Shown here one piece after another: positions 44,955 through 58,301 of a stretch of DNA of 64,000 nt. The translations under genes and the position numbers were made by a program. The notes under the pieces are model-generated. The model saw only the letters and a list, made by a program, of their open reading frames with translations, did not search any database and was not told the DNA's origin. The stretch's first letter is position 1; each line of letters begins with the position of its first letter. Source of the stretch: Pleurodeles waltl (lineage: Eukaryota; Chordata; Amphibia; Caudata; Salamandridae). Location of the stretch: positions 1,060,686,423-1,060,750,422 of the forward strand of contig NC_090443.1 of the NCBI RefSeq assembly GCF_031143425.1, written 5' to 3'.

Positions 44955-47900
44955 TTGCATTAGAAAAAGTCAGTACTGAATAGAAAGAAGGCAGTACTGC
45001 AGTAGAAAGAGGCAGTATAGCAGTAGAAAGAGGCAGTATTGCATTAGAAAAACAGCAGTATTGCAGTAGGAAGAGGCTGTACGCAGTAGAAAGGAGGTTG
45101 TATCACAGTAGAAAGAGACAGTACTCCAGCAGAAAGGAGGCATTATCACAATAGAAAGAGGCAGTACTGCATTAGAAAGGAAGCTGTATTGCAGTAGAAG
45201 AGGCAAATACTGCACTAGAAAGAGGCAGTATTGCAGTGGAAAGGAGGCAGTACTACAGGAGAAAGAGACAGTACTGCAGTAGAAAGAGGCCGTACTGCAG
45301 TAGAAAGAGGCAGTATTGAAAGAAGGTAGTAGTACAGTAGAAAGAGGCAGTACTGCAGTAGAAAGGAGGGAGTATCACACTCAAAAGAGGCAGTACTGCA
45401 GTAGAAAGAGGCAGTACTACATTAGAAATAGGCAGTACTGCAGTAGAAAGGAGACGGTATCGCAGTAGAAAGAGATATTACTGGGTTAGAAAGAGGCAGT
45501 ATCGCAGTAGAAAGAGGCAGTACTGCAGTAGAGAGGAGGCTGTATCACAGTAGAAAGAGCCAGTACTACAGTTGAAAGAGACAGTATCGCAGAATAAAGA
45601 GGCAGCATCACAGTAGAAATAGGCGGTACTTCAGTAGAAAGAGACAGTATTGCAGTAGAAATAGACAGTACTGCAGTAGAAAGAGGAAGTACTGCAGTAG
45701 AAAGAGGCAGTATTGAAAGAAGGTAGTAGTACAGTAGAAAGAGGCAGTACTGCAGTAGAAAGGAGGGAGTATCACACTCAAAAGAGGCAGTACTGCAGTA
45801 GAAAGAGGCAGTACTACATTAGAAATAGGCAGTACTGCAGTAGAAAGGAGACGGTATCGCAGTAGAAAGAGATATTACTGGGTTAGAAAGAGGCAGTATC
45901 GCAGTAGAAAGAGGCAGTACTGCAGTAGAGAGGAGGCTGTATCACAGTAGAAAGAGCCAGTACTACAGTTGAAAGAGACAGTATCGCAGAATAAAGAGGC
46001 AGTATCACAGTAGAAATAGGCGGTACTTCAGTAGAAAGAGACAGTATTGCAGTAGAAATAGACAGTACTGCAGTAGAAAGAGGAAGTACTGCAGTAGAAA
46101 GGAGGCAGTACTGCAGCATAAAGACAGCAGTATTGCAGTAGAAAGAGGCAGTATTGCAGTAGAATGTAAGCAGTATAGCAGTAGAACGAGGCAGTACTGC
46201 AGTATGAAGGAGGTTATATAGCAGTAGAAACAGGCAGTACTGCAGTAGAAAGAGGCAGTACTGTAGTAGAAAGAGGTAGTACTGCAGTAGAAAAGATGCA
46301 GTTTCACAGTCCAAAGACAGTAGTATCACAGTAGAAAGAGGCAGTACTGCAGAAGTAAGAGGCAGTACTGCAGTAGAAAAGAGGCAGTTTTACAGCAGAA
46401 CGACAGTAGTATCGCAATAGAAAGAGGCAGTACTGCAGTAGCAAGGAGACAGTACTACAGTGGAAAGAGGCACTACTGTAGTAGAAAGGAAGTAGAATCA
46501 TAGTAGAAAGAAGCAGCCCTGCAGTAGAAAGGAGTCAGTTTCACAGTAGAAAGACAGCAGTACTATAGTTGAAAATCAGCAGTATTGCAGTAGAAAGAGG
46601 CAGTTTCACAGTAGAAAGACAGCATTAATGCACTATAAAGGCAGCAATACTGCATCAGAAAGAAGGCAGTATCGCAGTAGAAAGAGGCAGTACTGCAATA
46701 GAAAGGAGGCAGTACAGCTGTAAACAGGAGACAGTACTGCAGTAGAAAGGAGGCAGTTTCACAGTAGAAAGACAGTAGTAATGCACTATAAAGGCAGCAG
46801 TACTGCATCAGAAAGAAGGCAGTATCGCAGTAGAAAGAGGCAGTACTGCAGTAGAAAGGAGGCAGTATCACACTCAAAAGAGGCAGTACTGCAGTAGAAA
46901 GAGGCAGCACTACAGTAGAAATGGGCAGTAATGCAGTAGAAAGGAGACAGTATCGCAGTAGAAAGAGATAGTACTGGGTTAGAAAGAGGCAGTATCGCAG
47001 TAGAAAGAGGCAGTACTGCAGCAGAAAGGAGGCTGTATCACAGTAGAAAGAGCCAGTACTACAGTTGAAAGAGACAGTATCGCAGAATAAAGAGGCAGTA
47101 TCACAGTAGAAATAGGCGGTACTGCAGTAGAAAGAGACAGTATTGCAGTAGAAATAGACAGTACTGCAGTAGAAAGAGGCAGCACTACAGTAGAAATGGG
47201 CAGTAATGCAGTAGAAAGGAGACAGTATCGCAGTAGAAAGAGATAGTACTGGGTTAGAAAGAGGCAGTATCGCAGTAGAAAGAGGCAGTACTGCAGCAGA
47301 AAGGAGGCTGTATCACAGTAGAAAGAGCCAGTACTACAGTTGAAAGAGACAGTATCGCAGAATAAAGAGGCAGTATCACAGTAGAAATAGGCGGTACTGC
47401 AGTAGAAAGAGACAGTATTGCAGTAGAAATAGACAGTACTGCAGTAGAAAGAGGAAGTACTGCAGTAGAAAGGAGGCAGTGCTGCAGCATAAAGACAGCA
47501 GTATTGCAGTAGAAAGAGGCAGTATTGCAGTAGAAAGTCAACAGTATAGCAGTAGAACGAGGCAGTACTGCAGTATGAAGGAGTTTATATAGCAGTAGAA
47601 AGAGGCAGTACTACGGTACAAAGAGGCAGTACTGCAGTAGAAAGAGGCAGTACTGTAGTAGAAAGAGGTAGTACTGCAGTAGAAAGGATGCAGTTTCACA
47701 GTCGAAAGACAGTAGTATCACAGTAGAAAGAGGCAGTACTGCAGAAGTAAGAGGCAGTACTGCAGTAGAAAGGAGGCAGTTTCACAGTAGAAAGACAGTA
47801 GTAATGCACTATAAAGGCAGCAGTACTGCATCAGAAAGAAGGCAGTATCGCAGTAGAAAGAGGCAGTACTGCAGTAGAAAGGAGGCTGTATCACAGTAGA

Positions 47901-48175
47901 AAGGGGGCAGTATTGAAAGGAGGCAGCACTGCAGTAGAAAGGAGGCAGTATCACAGTAAAAAGAGGCAGCACTGCAGTAGAAAGAGGCAGTACTGCAGTA
48001 GAAAGACAGTAGTAATTCACTAGAAAGACCGCAGTTCCACAACAGAAATAAGGTAGTACTGTAGTAGAAAAAGACAGTACTGCAGTAGAAAGGAGGCAGT
48101 TTCACAGTAGAAAGACAGTAATAATGCACTATAAAGACAGCTGTACCGCTGCAGAAAGAAGGCAGTACTTTAGGT
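44955..48175. repeat. 21/22-bp minisatellite array with higher-order repeats
   Basis: About 3.2 kb of tandem units of the type GGCAGTACTGCAGTAGAAAGA (21 bp), with 22-bp variants containing GGAGGCAGTATCACAGTAG. Most units contain the palindrome TACTGCAGTA. Larger blocks repeat too: the block starting 'cagtattgaaagaaggtag' recurs after 397 bp (45311 and 45708), and the block starting 'cactacagtagaaatgggc' recurs after about 273 bp (46908 and 47181). Because 21 is divisible by three, the minus strand stays open as LLQYCLFL-like text over 60-148 codons; these are not genes. Confidence 0.95.
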
Positions 48176-49680
48176 CAGTAATAGAGTTCCCTCGGAAGTA
48201 AAAGGGGAGGGTAGCCTACATCAGGTTATAACCACAGGGCCCAATGCATTACGTTAAAAAGTTTATTTTTGTCATGTGAAATCCAACAAACTGTGACACA
48301 ATATTATATAGTAGAATTTGTCCAGTAGTTGTTGTTTCATTATCCAAGTGTTTTTGGTTTCCTTTCTCTGAAGTCAGCCAAAAGGCTGCAGTACATCCGT
48401 ATTGCTCTATATAGTAGTGTTGCATTGCACATCAATGCACTATGCTGCAGTGCACAGCATTGAATGAATGAACAGCATCTACAGCAATGTCATGGCAGGA
48501 AATGACACAGGAGGCGGCCGCAGAAGCGGTGGACCTCAGGGATGTCTGACAAGAGCAGACTAAGGAACTGGTGGAAGAGCTGCTCAGCAGAGTGAGACCA
48601 CCCATGTGAGACCCATCTACACCCATGAGTCACTAGGTCCACTGCAGACGTTTCAATCCACCTGAACAAGAGGTCACAAGGCAGGTCCACATTCATACCT
48701 TGTACCAAAAAGAGCAGCCTCTGGGTCAAGTGCATCAGAGTGCCATAGGATGGGTGACTTCTGTCTAGCAGTGCAAGGTCACCCCAATGCTAGGGTCACA
48801 AGAGGCAAACCACAGTACCAAAAGTAAAGTGATTGCAAACAGTAGTGAGTCCAGAGGTTGGTTTGGTAGCAAAGGAGAATGCAGAGGTGGCCCTCACTTG
48901 CATCTTCAGTAACACAAGGCACTATCTTACTACTCAGGGGACTTTGTGAAGCAGAGGAAAGAGATGTATTCAGACAGTAGGTACTCTCCCCAATATACTT
49001 CAACTAGATGTCTGGGAAAGGAGATACCTTATTTCCAATAACGATTCTTTGGGGAAACAAACTCATTTCAATGGTTACATGAAGCTCGGGGCCCCAAGGA
49101 GGAAGAAATACCAGCTATCTCTTGTCAGAAACTCCTTGCTCAGAAAACAGGGCAACGAAAACGAAATATGGCATTTGCTGCTTGTAAAATACATTAGAAA
49201 GAGGAAGTTGAAATCACTTTTCAAGAAGAACAGGGAAAAGACTCAGCCCTTCAATATGTCCAGGCTCGGTCACGAGGTGAAACCAATCCCTATTGCATAC
49301 CCACCTGTTCTTATTTCCAGAAAAAAGGGTCAGGCACACTGGACAGTACCATACACTGGAAACAGAAACAATACTTCTGCCATAGCCCTTCAGAAAAAGC
49401 AGCCTTATGATAAGCAAATAGGTGTTTAATGGCAGAACACCAAGGGCTGAAAAAACATCCATTCCCAATTTTATTAGCCCAAAGTATATACACAGACCTC
49501 CAGCTATTGTGAATAACATGTGCCAGAATAAGACACTTCCTCTGGAGGGCCCCATTACAACTGTAGCTTATATTGTAACTTAACAATTGACATCATAGGA
49601 CTTTCTGAACCTACAGGAAGGGGACATAGGCATAGCTAAGTGAAAATTAATGATGCTAAAGATATCTTGAAGCCTTCTTG
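48176..49680. other. unassigned non-coding DNA
   Basis: No gene is recognised. A 126-codon basic frame at 49049-49429 (plus) has no known domain, and an opposing frame of similar size overlaps it, so neither is favoured. Confidence 0.4.
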
Positions 49681-49689
49681 TTGAAGGTT

Positions 49690-50045
49690 ATTGCCAGATT
49701 CCATGAGGCTGATGTCTTGTTACCATGTTTTGTCATGGGTTGGATTCCCTGACAAAATATTACCAAATCCTGGCACCTGCTTCATGTTTCCGTTGTTGCA
49801 ACATCTTTGTCAGTTATTAAACATAAAAAAAATCAAGATTGCTGTTTATCACCCTCAGACAGATATATTCATAGAAAGGTGCAATCTGATGATTAAATAA
49901 AGTTGAGAAATTCGAACAGCGCTTATGAAAAAACTGGGATAAGCTGTTACCTCTACTGTTGTTTATCTTACATAGTACTCCTCAGTCTTCCTCAGCCTTC
50001 CATCATTTGAGTTATTGTTTGAGCGGCAGCATAGAAACCTTCTCA
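49690..50045 (+). pseudogene. degraded Ty3/gypsy-type integrase relic
   Basis: Across stops and frame changes the text resembles the integrase core from the second catalytic Asp region (GFPDKILPNPGTCF) through LLQHLCQLLNIKKIKIAVYHPQTD and the Glu region (ERCNLMIK) to a later segment (PQSSSAFHHLSYCLSGS in one frame, SFELLFERQH in another). The order is right for a gypsy-class integrase. It differs from the provirus integrase (PYHPQTNGLVERF), so it comes from another element. No LTR or reverse transcriptase is seen beside it. It is a non-functional fragment. Confidence 0.65.
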
Positions 50046-50859
50046 GAACAAAAACAGTTGGCAGAAGAGGAGAATGAGCAGTGTATCTCAGTCAATTATG
50101 TGTTGCAACCACAAGAAGACTTGGGATCTGGCCGCTATGAATCTGCAGAAAGATCAGCATTGGCATTGACAGTACTACAACAAGGTGACGCACATACACA
50201 CTCCACAGTCATGGAATAACATTTTAGTATTGATAACAACACTAGAAAATGCATTGTTTGCACAGTGTCAGACTTTATCCACTAAAATAAGTTTTGGGAT
50301 CTGTCACCTACATAGTGGAGCAGCCAGATTGGAAACCTGTAGTCCGAACCTCTCACAGAAATGTACTACAAAATGAGAAACATTAACGCACAGGCAATAA
50401 ACACCACAATAGTGTAATGCTAAATGAAATGAAATAGAACTATGGTTATGAAAGGAAACCAACCAATTAAAAGCAGTGTTCCATCAAAAAGTCCAAGCAT
50501 TTTTTGTTTCTTTAATAACTCTGATGCTGTTTAATAAATCTGCACAAAATATTCCAAAATCGAAGTTCACTCACTTTGACTCCTTTCTTTTTGCAGTTTT
50601 AGATAGTGCAAACTCAGCCCAGATTTCTTGGAGCAGCAGTTACATTACACAAAGTCATATTATTATTTTTAAAACGTTTCTATGTAAATAGAGGTTTAGA
50701 ATGCATGGTGCTGGACAACCCCAAGCCACTTGTGGAATGTGACAAACTGGACTATGCCAAATAGACCTGGTTACATTTATTGCTATGGGGCAGGGCACAG
50801 GCAGCAAAAGTGGTGGTGCGCATGAGATTCACCTATGTGCTGGGCATGCTACTGCTGCA
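50046..50859. other. non-coding stretch, nothing recognised
   Basis: Lies between the integrase relic and the L1-like relic. Only short frames occur and no family is recognised. The first part could be further decayed retroelement sequence. Confidence 0.35.
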
Positions 50860-52070
50860 GGAGGCCTTATAGGTGTTGAGATCAATAGATAAAAGAATCA
50901 GGACTTTATCTGGGGGGGATGGACAACCTAGGTTGGACACACCTAAAAGTAGGACATGCAGTGGCTGAGGTCTCTCCTCTGTGGAATCTTTACTATATAG
51001 CCCTCTATCTGAAGCATGTAGCCTATATGCAGCCTCATGACCAAGTCACCCACTGTAGGTAATGATTGAGAGTGCCCCTAACAAGGTGCTCTATAAGTAT
51101 GATGCCTCTGCAGGTGCAAACATTAATCTCATTATTCAGACCATGAGCTCACAAGCTTCTCTTGGCAGACACTCACCTACATGGTAAAGTGTCACTATGG
51201 CATACTGCCAAAATACACATTGGAGGAGAAATGCTCAACCTGGACCGGTGGCACTTGGCAGGGATCTTATCCTTGCACCCAGTCATACACAAGGGGCTCT
51301 GAAATCTTTTGAGATCCTCCGTGAGAAATTCCAGTTATCACTAACCCAGCAGTGGAGATATATGCAATTGTGTAACTGTCTCACCAGTAGGCTGGGAGCA
51401 CAGCCTGGGACTTCCCAGACATCCCCGGTAATAACTTACCTCAGTACCTGGGGGCATTTTAAGGGAGTTATGTTGCACCTATATAATCTCCTGGCAGTAC
51501 CCCTATACTGCCAGTCACAGGCCAACAGAGTATGCACCATCTGACAGTATCAGCTCCACGTGGAATATAAGAATGAGGACTGGGTCAAGCATCTGGACAA
51601 TCTTGACAACCGAGCAAGGGAGGCCAGGATAGAATTCTGCCTCTTTAAAATGCTCCAAGGCTGACACTGGGTGCCTGCAAAACTCAAGACGGAGAGGCTC
51701 TTGTATCATTCTGACTGTTGGTGCTATGACCATAAAAAATGCTGCATAGTGGAAATGCTTCATGACTGCCCTGACGTGCTTCTATTCTGGAATGCAGTGG
51801 AACACACATTGAGCAGAGCAGAAGCAATCCCCACTCCACTGATGCACCATTTGATAATGGTTCCTGACACAGCAGACTGCCTCTCATTGTCCAATCAGAA
51901 GCGCAGACTGCTTCATACATCCCTCGCAGCAGCCAAGCTCTGCATCCTACGCCACTGGTGCCCCCTATGTATGAAAAGCTCATCCGCAGTTTACAGTACA
52001 AGGCAAACGTTTTTCTCCATGCATGGTTGCCCTTCCTGCTCAACAATTCTTGAAATGGAATAACTCGATC
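50860..52070 (+). pseudogene. degraded L1-like ORF2 C-terminal relic
   Basis: In the plus strand, pieces of text follow the order of the L1 ORF2 region downstream of the reverse transcriptase. These are an 'RIRTFIWGG' piece (about 50890), 'FQLSLTQQWRYMQLCNCL' (about 51320), a Cys-rich segment around 'HDCPDVLLFWNAVEHTL' (about 51760-51810) and 'AAAKLCILRHWCP' (about 51930). The last two match the pattern in which a cleft tryptophan follows CP and an AAK.ILRHW motif ends the protein. Stops and frame changes interrupt it. The assignment is from motif order, not from alignment. Confidence 0.6.
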
Positions 52071-53305
52071 GACTCCCTTTATCCCGAACCCTTGCCTGTC
52101 CATCACTGCCCCTCCACTCTGCCCGGTCCCACCCTTCCAGTAATTACTCCCAGCTCTCCCTTTCTGTTTTGGTACATGACCATGTTGAATAGTAGAAATA
52201 TAATGGTATGCACAAAAACTATGTAGCAAGTTAGTTAGATATGGATGTCTATTTCCAGAACTTCTCTGGAGAATTTGAGGCATTGTAGATTATTGACTAA
52301 TGCAGAATGCAGGGTGGGCTGGTGGAGTCAGCCATGGCGCCACATGATGGCTTTGTGATATGCTCACGCACCTGGGGACCTGACATAGGTGCTAGGCCCA
52401 CAGCCGGGGGATGGTGATCCAGGAGAGTGTATGATTGCTGCCACCACTACCTATCCTGTGAAGGGGCCTGGGTGAGGCCTTTCCTGCCTAGATGCAGCCC
52501 TACAGCCTTTGGAGAACCACTCTCACTCTTTGCCCCTTCTGCTTTTGCCCGGCCCCTGATTCGACTGTATCCTTGCTGGACCATATTTGGGTCCCCTTTA
52601 GCCTTGTTCAGTGACGGAGTAGGTACCTATGAGGCTGTGGAAAGGCCCTGCATTCTGAGAAGCTTGCTGTTGGGACCCACTGGGGTGTCTGGCGGCCCCA
52701 TTTCTTTCAACCTCTGCTCTTGACTTTAAATGGCATGTTGGAGGGCTGCATCTGCCTGTCTGGCAAACACCCTGGGACTCACTCTCTCTGGCTCCCCCTG
52801 CAGTGCCTGACCTTGGAGAGCCAGCCCTAACCACAGCTCATTTTTGGGACACTCTCATAGGACAGGCAAACTCCACCGCCACTCAAACTTCTCCTTATCC
52901 TTATCAGCCCTTCCGGGTCACACCATCCCCTATCTATTGTCTCCCAAATGATTTAACTTCTCCCTCCAGACCATCAGAAGGTGGCAATTTGCATTTGGGA
53001 CACTTTTGTGACTCACCCACCCCTCTTGCACGGGTCAGTCAATACTTGCTGCCTAGGCCCTAGAGTTGAGACTTCTCCCTGCATTGTGACAGCTGATCTA
53101 GGAGGAGGGCTGTCTCTGTCAGAGACATTCAGCCTGGATTACAGATGTGGGTCCCTTGCTCACTGTGCACCTGGATTCAAGCTAGCGTGGCTGATGAAGG
53201 GTGATGCCCTGAGACTGGTCCCAGGATGCTTGTTTCTGGTCCAGGAAGAACCTGGCCTGGCAGTTCCGGCTGGACTGTTCCCATGTGAAACAGGGTCAAG
53301 ACTGA
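52071..53305. other. unassigned non-coding DNA
   Basis: No gene is seen. The first few hundred bases may be the 3' untranslated part of the L1-like relic. The rest holds only short frames without known domains. Confidence 0.4.
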
Positions 53306-53309
53306 TTTG

Positions 53310-53500
53310 GGGGGTTATTACAACTTTGGAGGAGGTGTTAATCCGTTCCAAAAGTGACGGTAAAGTGACGGATATACCACCAGCCGTATTACGAGTTCCA
53401 TAGGATATAATGGACTCGTAATATGGCTGGTGGTATATCCGTCACTTTACCGTCACTTTTGGGACGGATTAACACCTCCTCCAAAGTTGTAATGACCCCC
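53310..53500. mobile_element. near-perfect palindromic MITE
   Basis: The 191-bp element is almost entirely one inverted repeat. Arms of about 86 bp differ at only three positions by my count, around a short loop near 53396-53414. The ends read GGGGGTTATTACAAC and, on the other strand, GGGGGTCATTACAAC. TTG is present on both sides (53307-53309, 53501-53503). It has no coding capacity. The ends resemble those of the GC-rich MITE at 41499-42125. Confidence 0.85.
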
Positions 53501-53503
53501 TTG

Positions 53504-54038
53504 GTCTTTGGTTAAGTAGAAAGTTACTATGTTGTGCTGACGTTTAGTCTGATCTCCTTATTCTATCACTTTGTCCCTCATTCGTCTCCTTTCTTTTGAT
53601 CAGTTTCCTCTTGTTTCCTTCTAGGATTTCCCACTCCTGGGACCGGATGTCTCGGGCAGAAACACACAGAAATGACAGGTAAGTATCTCTGCTTTCTTAT
53701 GTATAATTGTCTTCCTTTTCTTCTTCTCCTATCTTCTCTTTTCTTCCTTCTTTTTCTGTCCTAACTGTTCCGCTTTCATTCTTTACAGTTTCTCCTGTTT
53801 TGTATGGACAGGTTCCTCTTATGTACCCTTCTCATCAGAGTAGAAAAACAACAGATGATCTTTTCTGTGGTTATCGCCCTGTTTCCGAATACCTGAAAAT
53901 GCACTTGGTTCTTGTAGCAATCGCTCTCCAAATGATCATGTTGTGACACTAGAATACCCCAAGTAAATACAAAAAGAAAAAACCTGTTTCAGTCTTCCCT
54001 TCTGCTCCTGGTAGTATTCCCACCTCCCACCTACTAGC
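53504..54038. other. non-coding stretch, nothing recognised
   Basis: Pyrimidine-rich DNA before the start of the second duplication copy. No gene is seen. Confidence 0.4.
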
Positions 54039-55028
54039 TTAACAAAAGCCCTCGCAACCCCTGCAGTACGGGAAGGGCCGGGCTCCAGGACCCCCCAAGC
54101 ACAGTACACTGTGCATGGGAGGCGGGCCCCCAATCTGAGAGTTCCTTACTTGTATTCTGCTGGCCCCCCCTCAAGTTTCGTTACACCACTGCTCCTGTGT
54201 CAAGGCTGCTTTCTCCAGCCTAGTATACAGGCACTAACATGGTTAAGCCATGCTACCCGATGAGTATGGCTAGGGCCAGGAACCTCTCAGGTCCCATTGA
54301 TGCTCAGGAGGCACAGTGGCAAAAGTGGTGGCCTCCCGTTATCATCCCTAGACTTGCCTCAGTTCCTTGAATCCCACGATTCCTCTGGGTCATTTTTTTC
54401 AGTGGCTCGATATGCTACCTCCTCGACTCCTTGTCCTTTTTCTAATTCTCTCTACTTTCCTGACTTCCATCCTCCTCCCAGGGGCGTAGGTTTGGTTGGG
54501 AGGTGGTGTTTGAGGTGTGACAATGAATAATGAAATAAATGCATTCTTGGCCTGAGGGTTGGGTCTGGTGGCCCTGACTCGGCCTCCTAGGCCTTTGTTT
54601 TTTTTTCTTTGTCCTTATTTGACTAAAAGCTTTTAGCTTGTTCATTTTTACAGGCCCTTAGAAAGAGGCCCACCTTATACAAATCCTCATGGGAATAATT
54701 CATCCTAAGTCTTGGTCATCTCATCCCTTCACCCTTTGGCATACTCTTTTTTAGTTTGAAAATTTGCGATTCACACCGCCCTAATCTCACTGACTAACCT
54801 ACTCTCCTGCCTTATCCTTCCTGTCTGTAGCCCTGGTGAGAAAATGTAAGTCTGTTCTCTCTTTCTGTGTTGTTTCCTTGATAACTGTTTGTCTTTCCTC
54901 CTTTCCTCCTAATTTTTCCCCTTGTTTTCTTCATTCTTTAGGGACGGTGACCGAGCACCCTGGGCCTCCCACTGATGGGTTAAGAGGTAAATATGAGAGC
55001 ACATCAGACTCCTCACCTTCCTTTCAAA

Positions 55029-56202
55029 GGGCCTGATGCAGATGTTGGTGGGTACGGTTCCCCTGTCAACTTTTCAACTGGAAACCTGCCTGCAGTCGTG
55101 ACTGTCTGCCCAGGTATTTTGATGTTGGCAGTCCCATACATGAAAGACCACATTCAAATCACTGTTTCTGCCAAGAAACAGTGGCAGGATGGCTGGAAAG
55201 GGAAAATGGGATGCTGGAGGGTCTGCAACCAGCCTTCCCACCATGCAGATTTAGCCTTCAAAGAAAAAGTTGTGGTCTGACCTGTACTTCTTACTTGGCG
55301 GGCTGGGGGGGGGGGGGAATGGTTGAAAAATCCCCTTTTTTCCACTTCCCCCAATCTTCAACTAGACAACTGCTGCAAGGTAGGAACACTGCGTTGCCAG
55401 TGTACAATGGGTGGGCACTACACTGGAGGTGGGGATCGCTGGAGGCATATACATGTCACAATTATTTGTTTTATTAGTGTCTCTTGCATATACTGGGGAC
55501 ACGATTGGGACAGACACAAACTGACTGCTACACATCCATGTGGCACACATACACAGCTGTCATTATGGTGTCAATATTGGAAAATGAATGCTAGCACCAG
55601 AATGACAGTACCTTTGCACCTGCAAACTGGGTCCAAGTGTGCACATTGCTAGGGAACCTGTACCTGTCATGTGGTGTTGCGAGCTGTGTGTGTGAGTCAA
55701 TACGAGTATGTGTGTATGAGTATATTTGATACAATTGGCTGGTTGAGGTAGGGGGAGCAGGTATGTATGAGTGTGTTTGTGCAGCTGAGTGTGTAGTTGT
55801 GTTGTTTGTTGTAGTTCTGTCACGTGTGGGTACAGTGACAATGGTGTGTGGGTGTTATGTCATGGATGTATGTCAATGTGTGTTTTCGGCATGTATGGGT
55901 TATGTTGTGTCTGAACGTCAACTGACATGTCAATGTGTTGTGTTGTTTTGTAATGTTTAATACACCAATGGCTAAGGGGCAGTGTGTGTGTCCCTTACCT
56001 CTCTTTCATAGCCCCTGGCATTGTATGAAGTTCATAGAGTCCCGCCTGCATCCCCTGCCATCAGCCAACCTCCGCCATACAAACCGCCAGCAGAAATGTA
56101 TCATCTAAAAATGGCAGGTGGAAGACCATCGCTGTGAAGGTACTTTCTGGTCTGTGTAGGACAAGGCTTGGTGGTGCAACAACCAACATCTAAATCAGGC
56201 CC
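55029..56202. mobile_element. old Harbinger-like MITE, uninterrupted copy
   Basis: The left end is GGGCCTGATGCAGATGTTGG. The right end, on the other strand, is GGGCCTGATTTAGATGTTGG. AAA flanks both sides (55026-55028, 56203-56205). This is the same insertion as the one split by the provirus in copy 1, and so is older than the duplication. Length 1174 bp; no coding frame is conserved between the copies. Confidence 0.8.
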
Positions 56203-56205
56203 AAA

Positions 56206-58298
56206 TCCGGTTTTCTTACAAATGAGGCAGCCGCTGTGAAGAATCTTCACACAGAATTGCAAATGCAATCTGTAACGTACAACGCTGATCCACAGCTCAC
56301 TGAGGAGAACTGTAAGTAGATGTTATGCTACAATCGATCTGCTGATTGGTATCTGCATATATTGAATACAACAACAATTATATTTTAATATCAACAGTGG
56401 ACTATTGCCCAGTTCCAATTCTGGCGAGTAATTCTGAGTAAAATTCCCCTATTTTAAGTCTCCTTTAAGAAATCAATATAATGCTGAAAAATATTTTTAT
56501 ATTCAAACTGCAACAAATCACACTTGTGTCTTTAATATTTTTTTATTCCACTGCAAGAATTTACAACATCACATCAATTAATCGTATTACATCATAATAA
56601 CAGTTCATTACAATAGTGATTTTCCAAGGTTTTCACACAATAATTCTACACTTTACATTGGATATAAAACTATAGTCCCGGACAGACCTAATTACTAGCA
56701 ATTAATCTATAGAAAGTTCACCCATAGTTTCAAACAAATACTATATATAATTCCTTTATTCTCAGTATTTTAGATCTCCATAGATTCAGTGTACGAATTA
56801 GCTTTGTTTCCCAATTGTGCAGGATTATAGACCTCGCTTACTGTAACAAAAAATATTTTTTTTGCCATTTGTACTAAAACCATCATCCAATAAAGAACCC
56901 AATAATATCAACTCTAAATTATCCAGTATTCCATCAACATTGGCCATTACAAAATTGTGTGTGTCCAATTACCCTAAATTTCCATTGAACATCAAAAACA
57001 TTTTGCAGCTATATTATTCAGAAATACGGGCGACCTGTACAACAAACATTTGGTATAAAACTGTACGCAGAGGAGATTTGCAAAGTGATAAAGATGTATC
57101 TTTTCCCAAGACTCCTACATTATATGCAATTTCTCACAAGATTTAATTTCTGAGTTATTCTACTGAAAGCATCCACCTCATTATATTCTGAAAGTCTGAT
57201 TTTGCAAAACTTTACAGATCTAGTGTAGTTATTTCAGTCGAAACTTCCACTAGATCCAATCTGGCCCTTGGTAGGGGTTTATGACATGAAATACAACTAT
57301 AACCACAAAATCTGTCCTGCAAATAAGATGTTCAGGTTTTGTTAATATTGATGAATTATTGATACCTTCCATACCTAAACATAATTATTCTCAATTGTTT
57401 AAAATTGGAAATGGGAAAGAGAACTAAGCAATGATGAAATTAATGCAATATTAACTAATGGACTGGTTAGTAATGTGTCACTAAAAGCAAGAAAAATTTG
57501 CATTTGGAAATTGCAAACAAATAAGTCTTATAAAAGATTTGCTAATGGTATAGCAGGGCCAGTAGCAAATGAAATAGACTCTAGGTATACTAAAGTGCAT
57601 ATTGACTACTAAATTGTAGGAACAATTTGCTAGGTTGGGATTGATTCTTACTAATGAAATATTGGATAAAGCACATTAGATAAAAACAGGAATGCTAATG
57701 TTTTCTGTTGATTCTGTTAACTGTAATGGCCATAATTTCAAGAACTGCAACTGAACTTCTTCAGAAAATTTAAGAAATAGACACTGAAAACATCTAGGAA
57801 ACATTTAAAGTAATAGATAACGATTTAAAAATGGTAAAGAAAATACTATATTCAATTTCACAAATTACTTTGATTTCTTTCAGTATTGTTAAAAACATGT
57901 TAAAAAGCACAAAACAGGAGCTATATTTCGAATGAAAGCTTCTTTATAGAAACTGAAGCCAGGCAAAGTGCCATGGAACTGAGGATGCTAAGATGTTTAA
58001 AGTCATACAATTTGAGTGATCATCAGAAAACTCTAAATAGGCGAGATTCTACATATAGTTTAATTTCATTGCCTGAGTTTGAATTGCTACCTTATACTCC
58101 TTATTAGAAGTCAAGTAGGGCATGGATAATACTTGGATTTATTATGACACTGATTAATGTTTTGTGACGTGAAGAGTGCCTTTTGAAACATGAGACTGGA
58201 TGGTACACACAACAGTGAAATCCATTTTTAAAATATTTTTCATAGATTCCGTATCCAAAGTATTGTTTTCTTGAGGAACATGTTTCTAGGTGCAAAAT
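56206..58298. other. duplicated flank, no gene seen
   Basis: A/T-rich DNA collinear with 15677-16889 and 20705-21750 of copy 1. The Harbinger empty site is at 57307-57310. No coding sequence is recognised. Confidence 0.6.
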
Positions 58299-58301
58299 TA
58301 A

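Noticed and set aside
45883..48129. Long minus-strand frames in the 45-48 kb array
   Set aside because: The 21-bp unit is divisible by three and repeats a seven-residue pattern; it is not a protein gene.
44955..48175. CRISPR-like array
   Set aside because: There are no unique spacers, units vary between 21 and 22 bp, and the genome is eukaryotic. It is a minisatellite.
49049..49429. 126-codon basic frame
   Set aside because: An overlapping opposite frame is just as long, and neither shows a domain or a homologous copy in the window.
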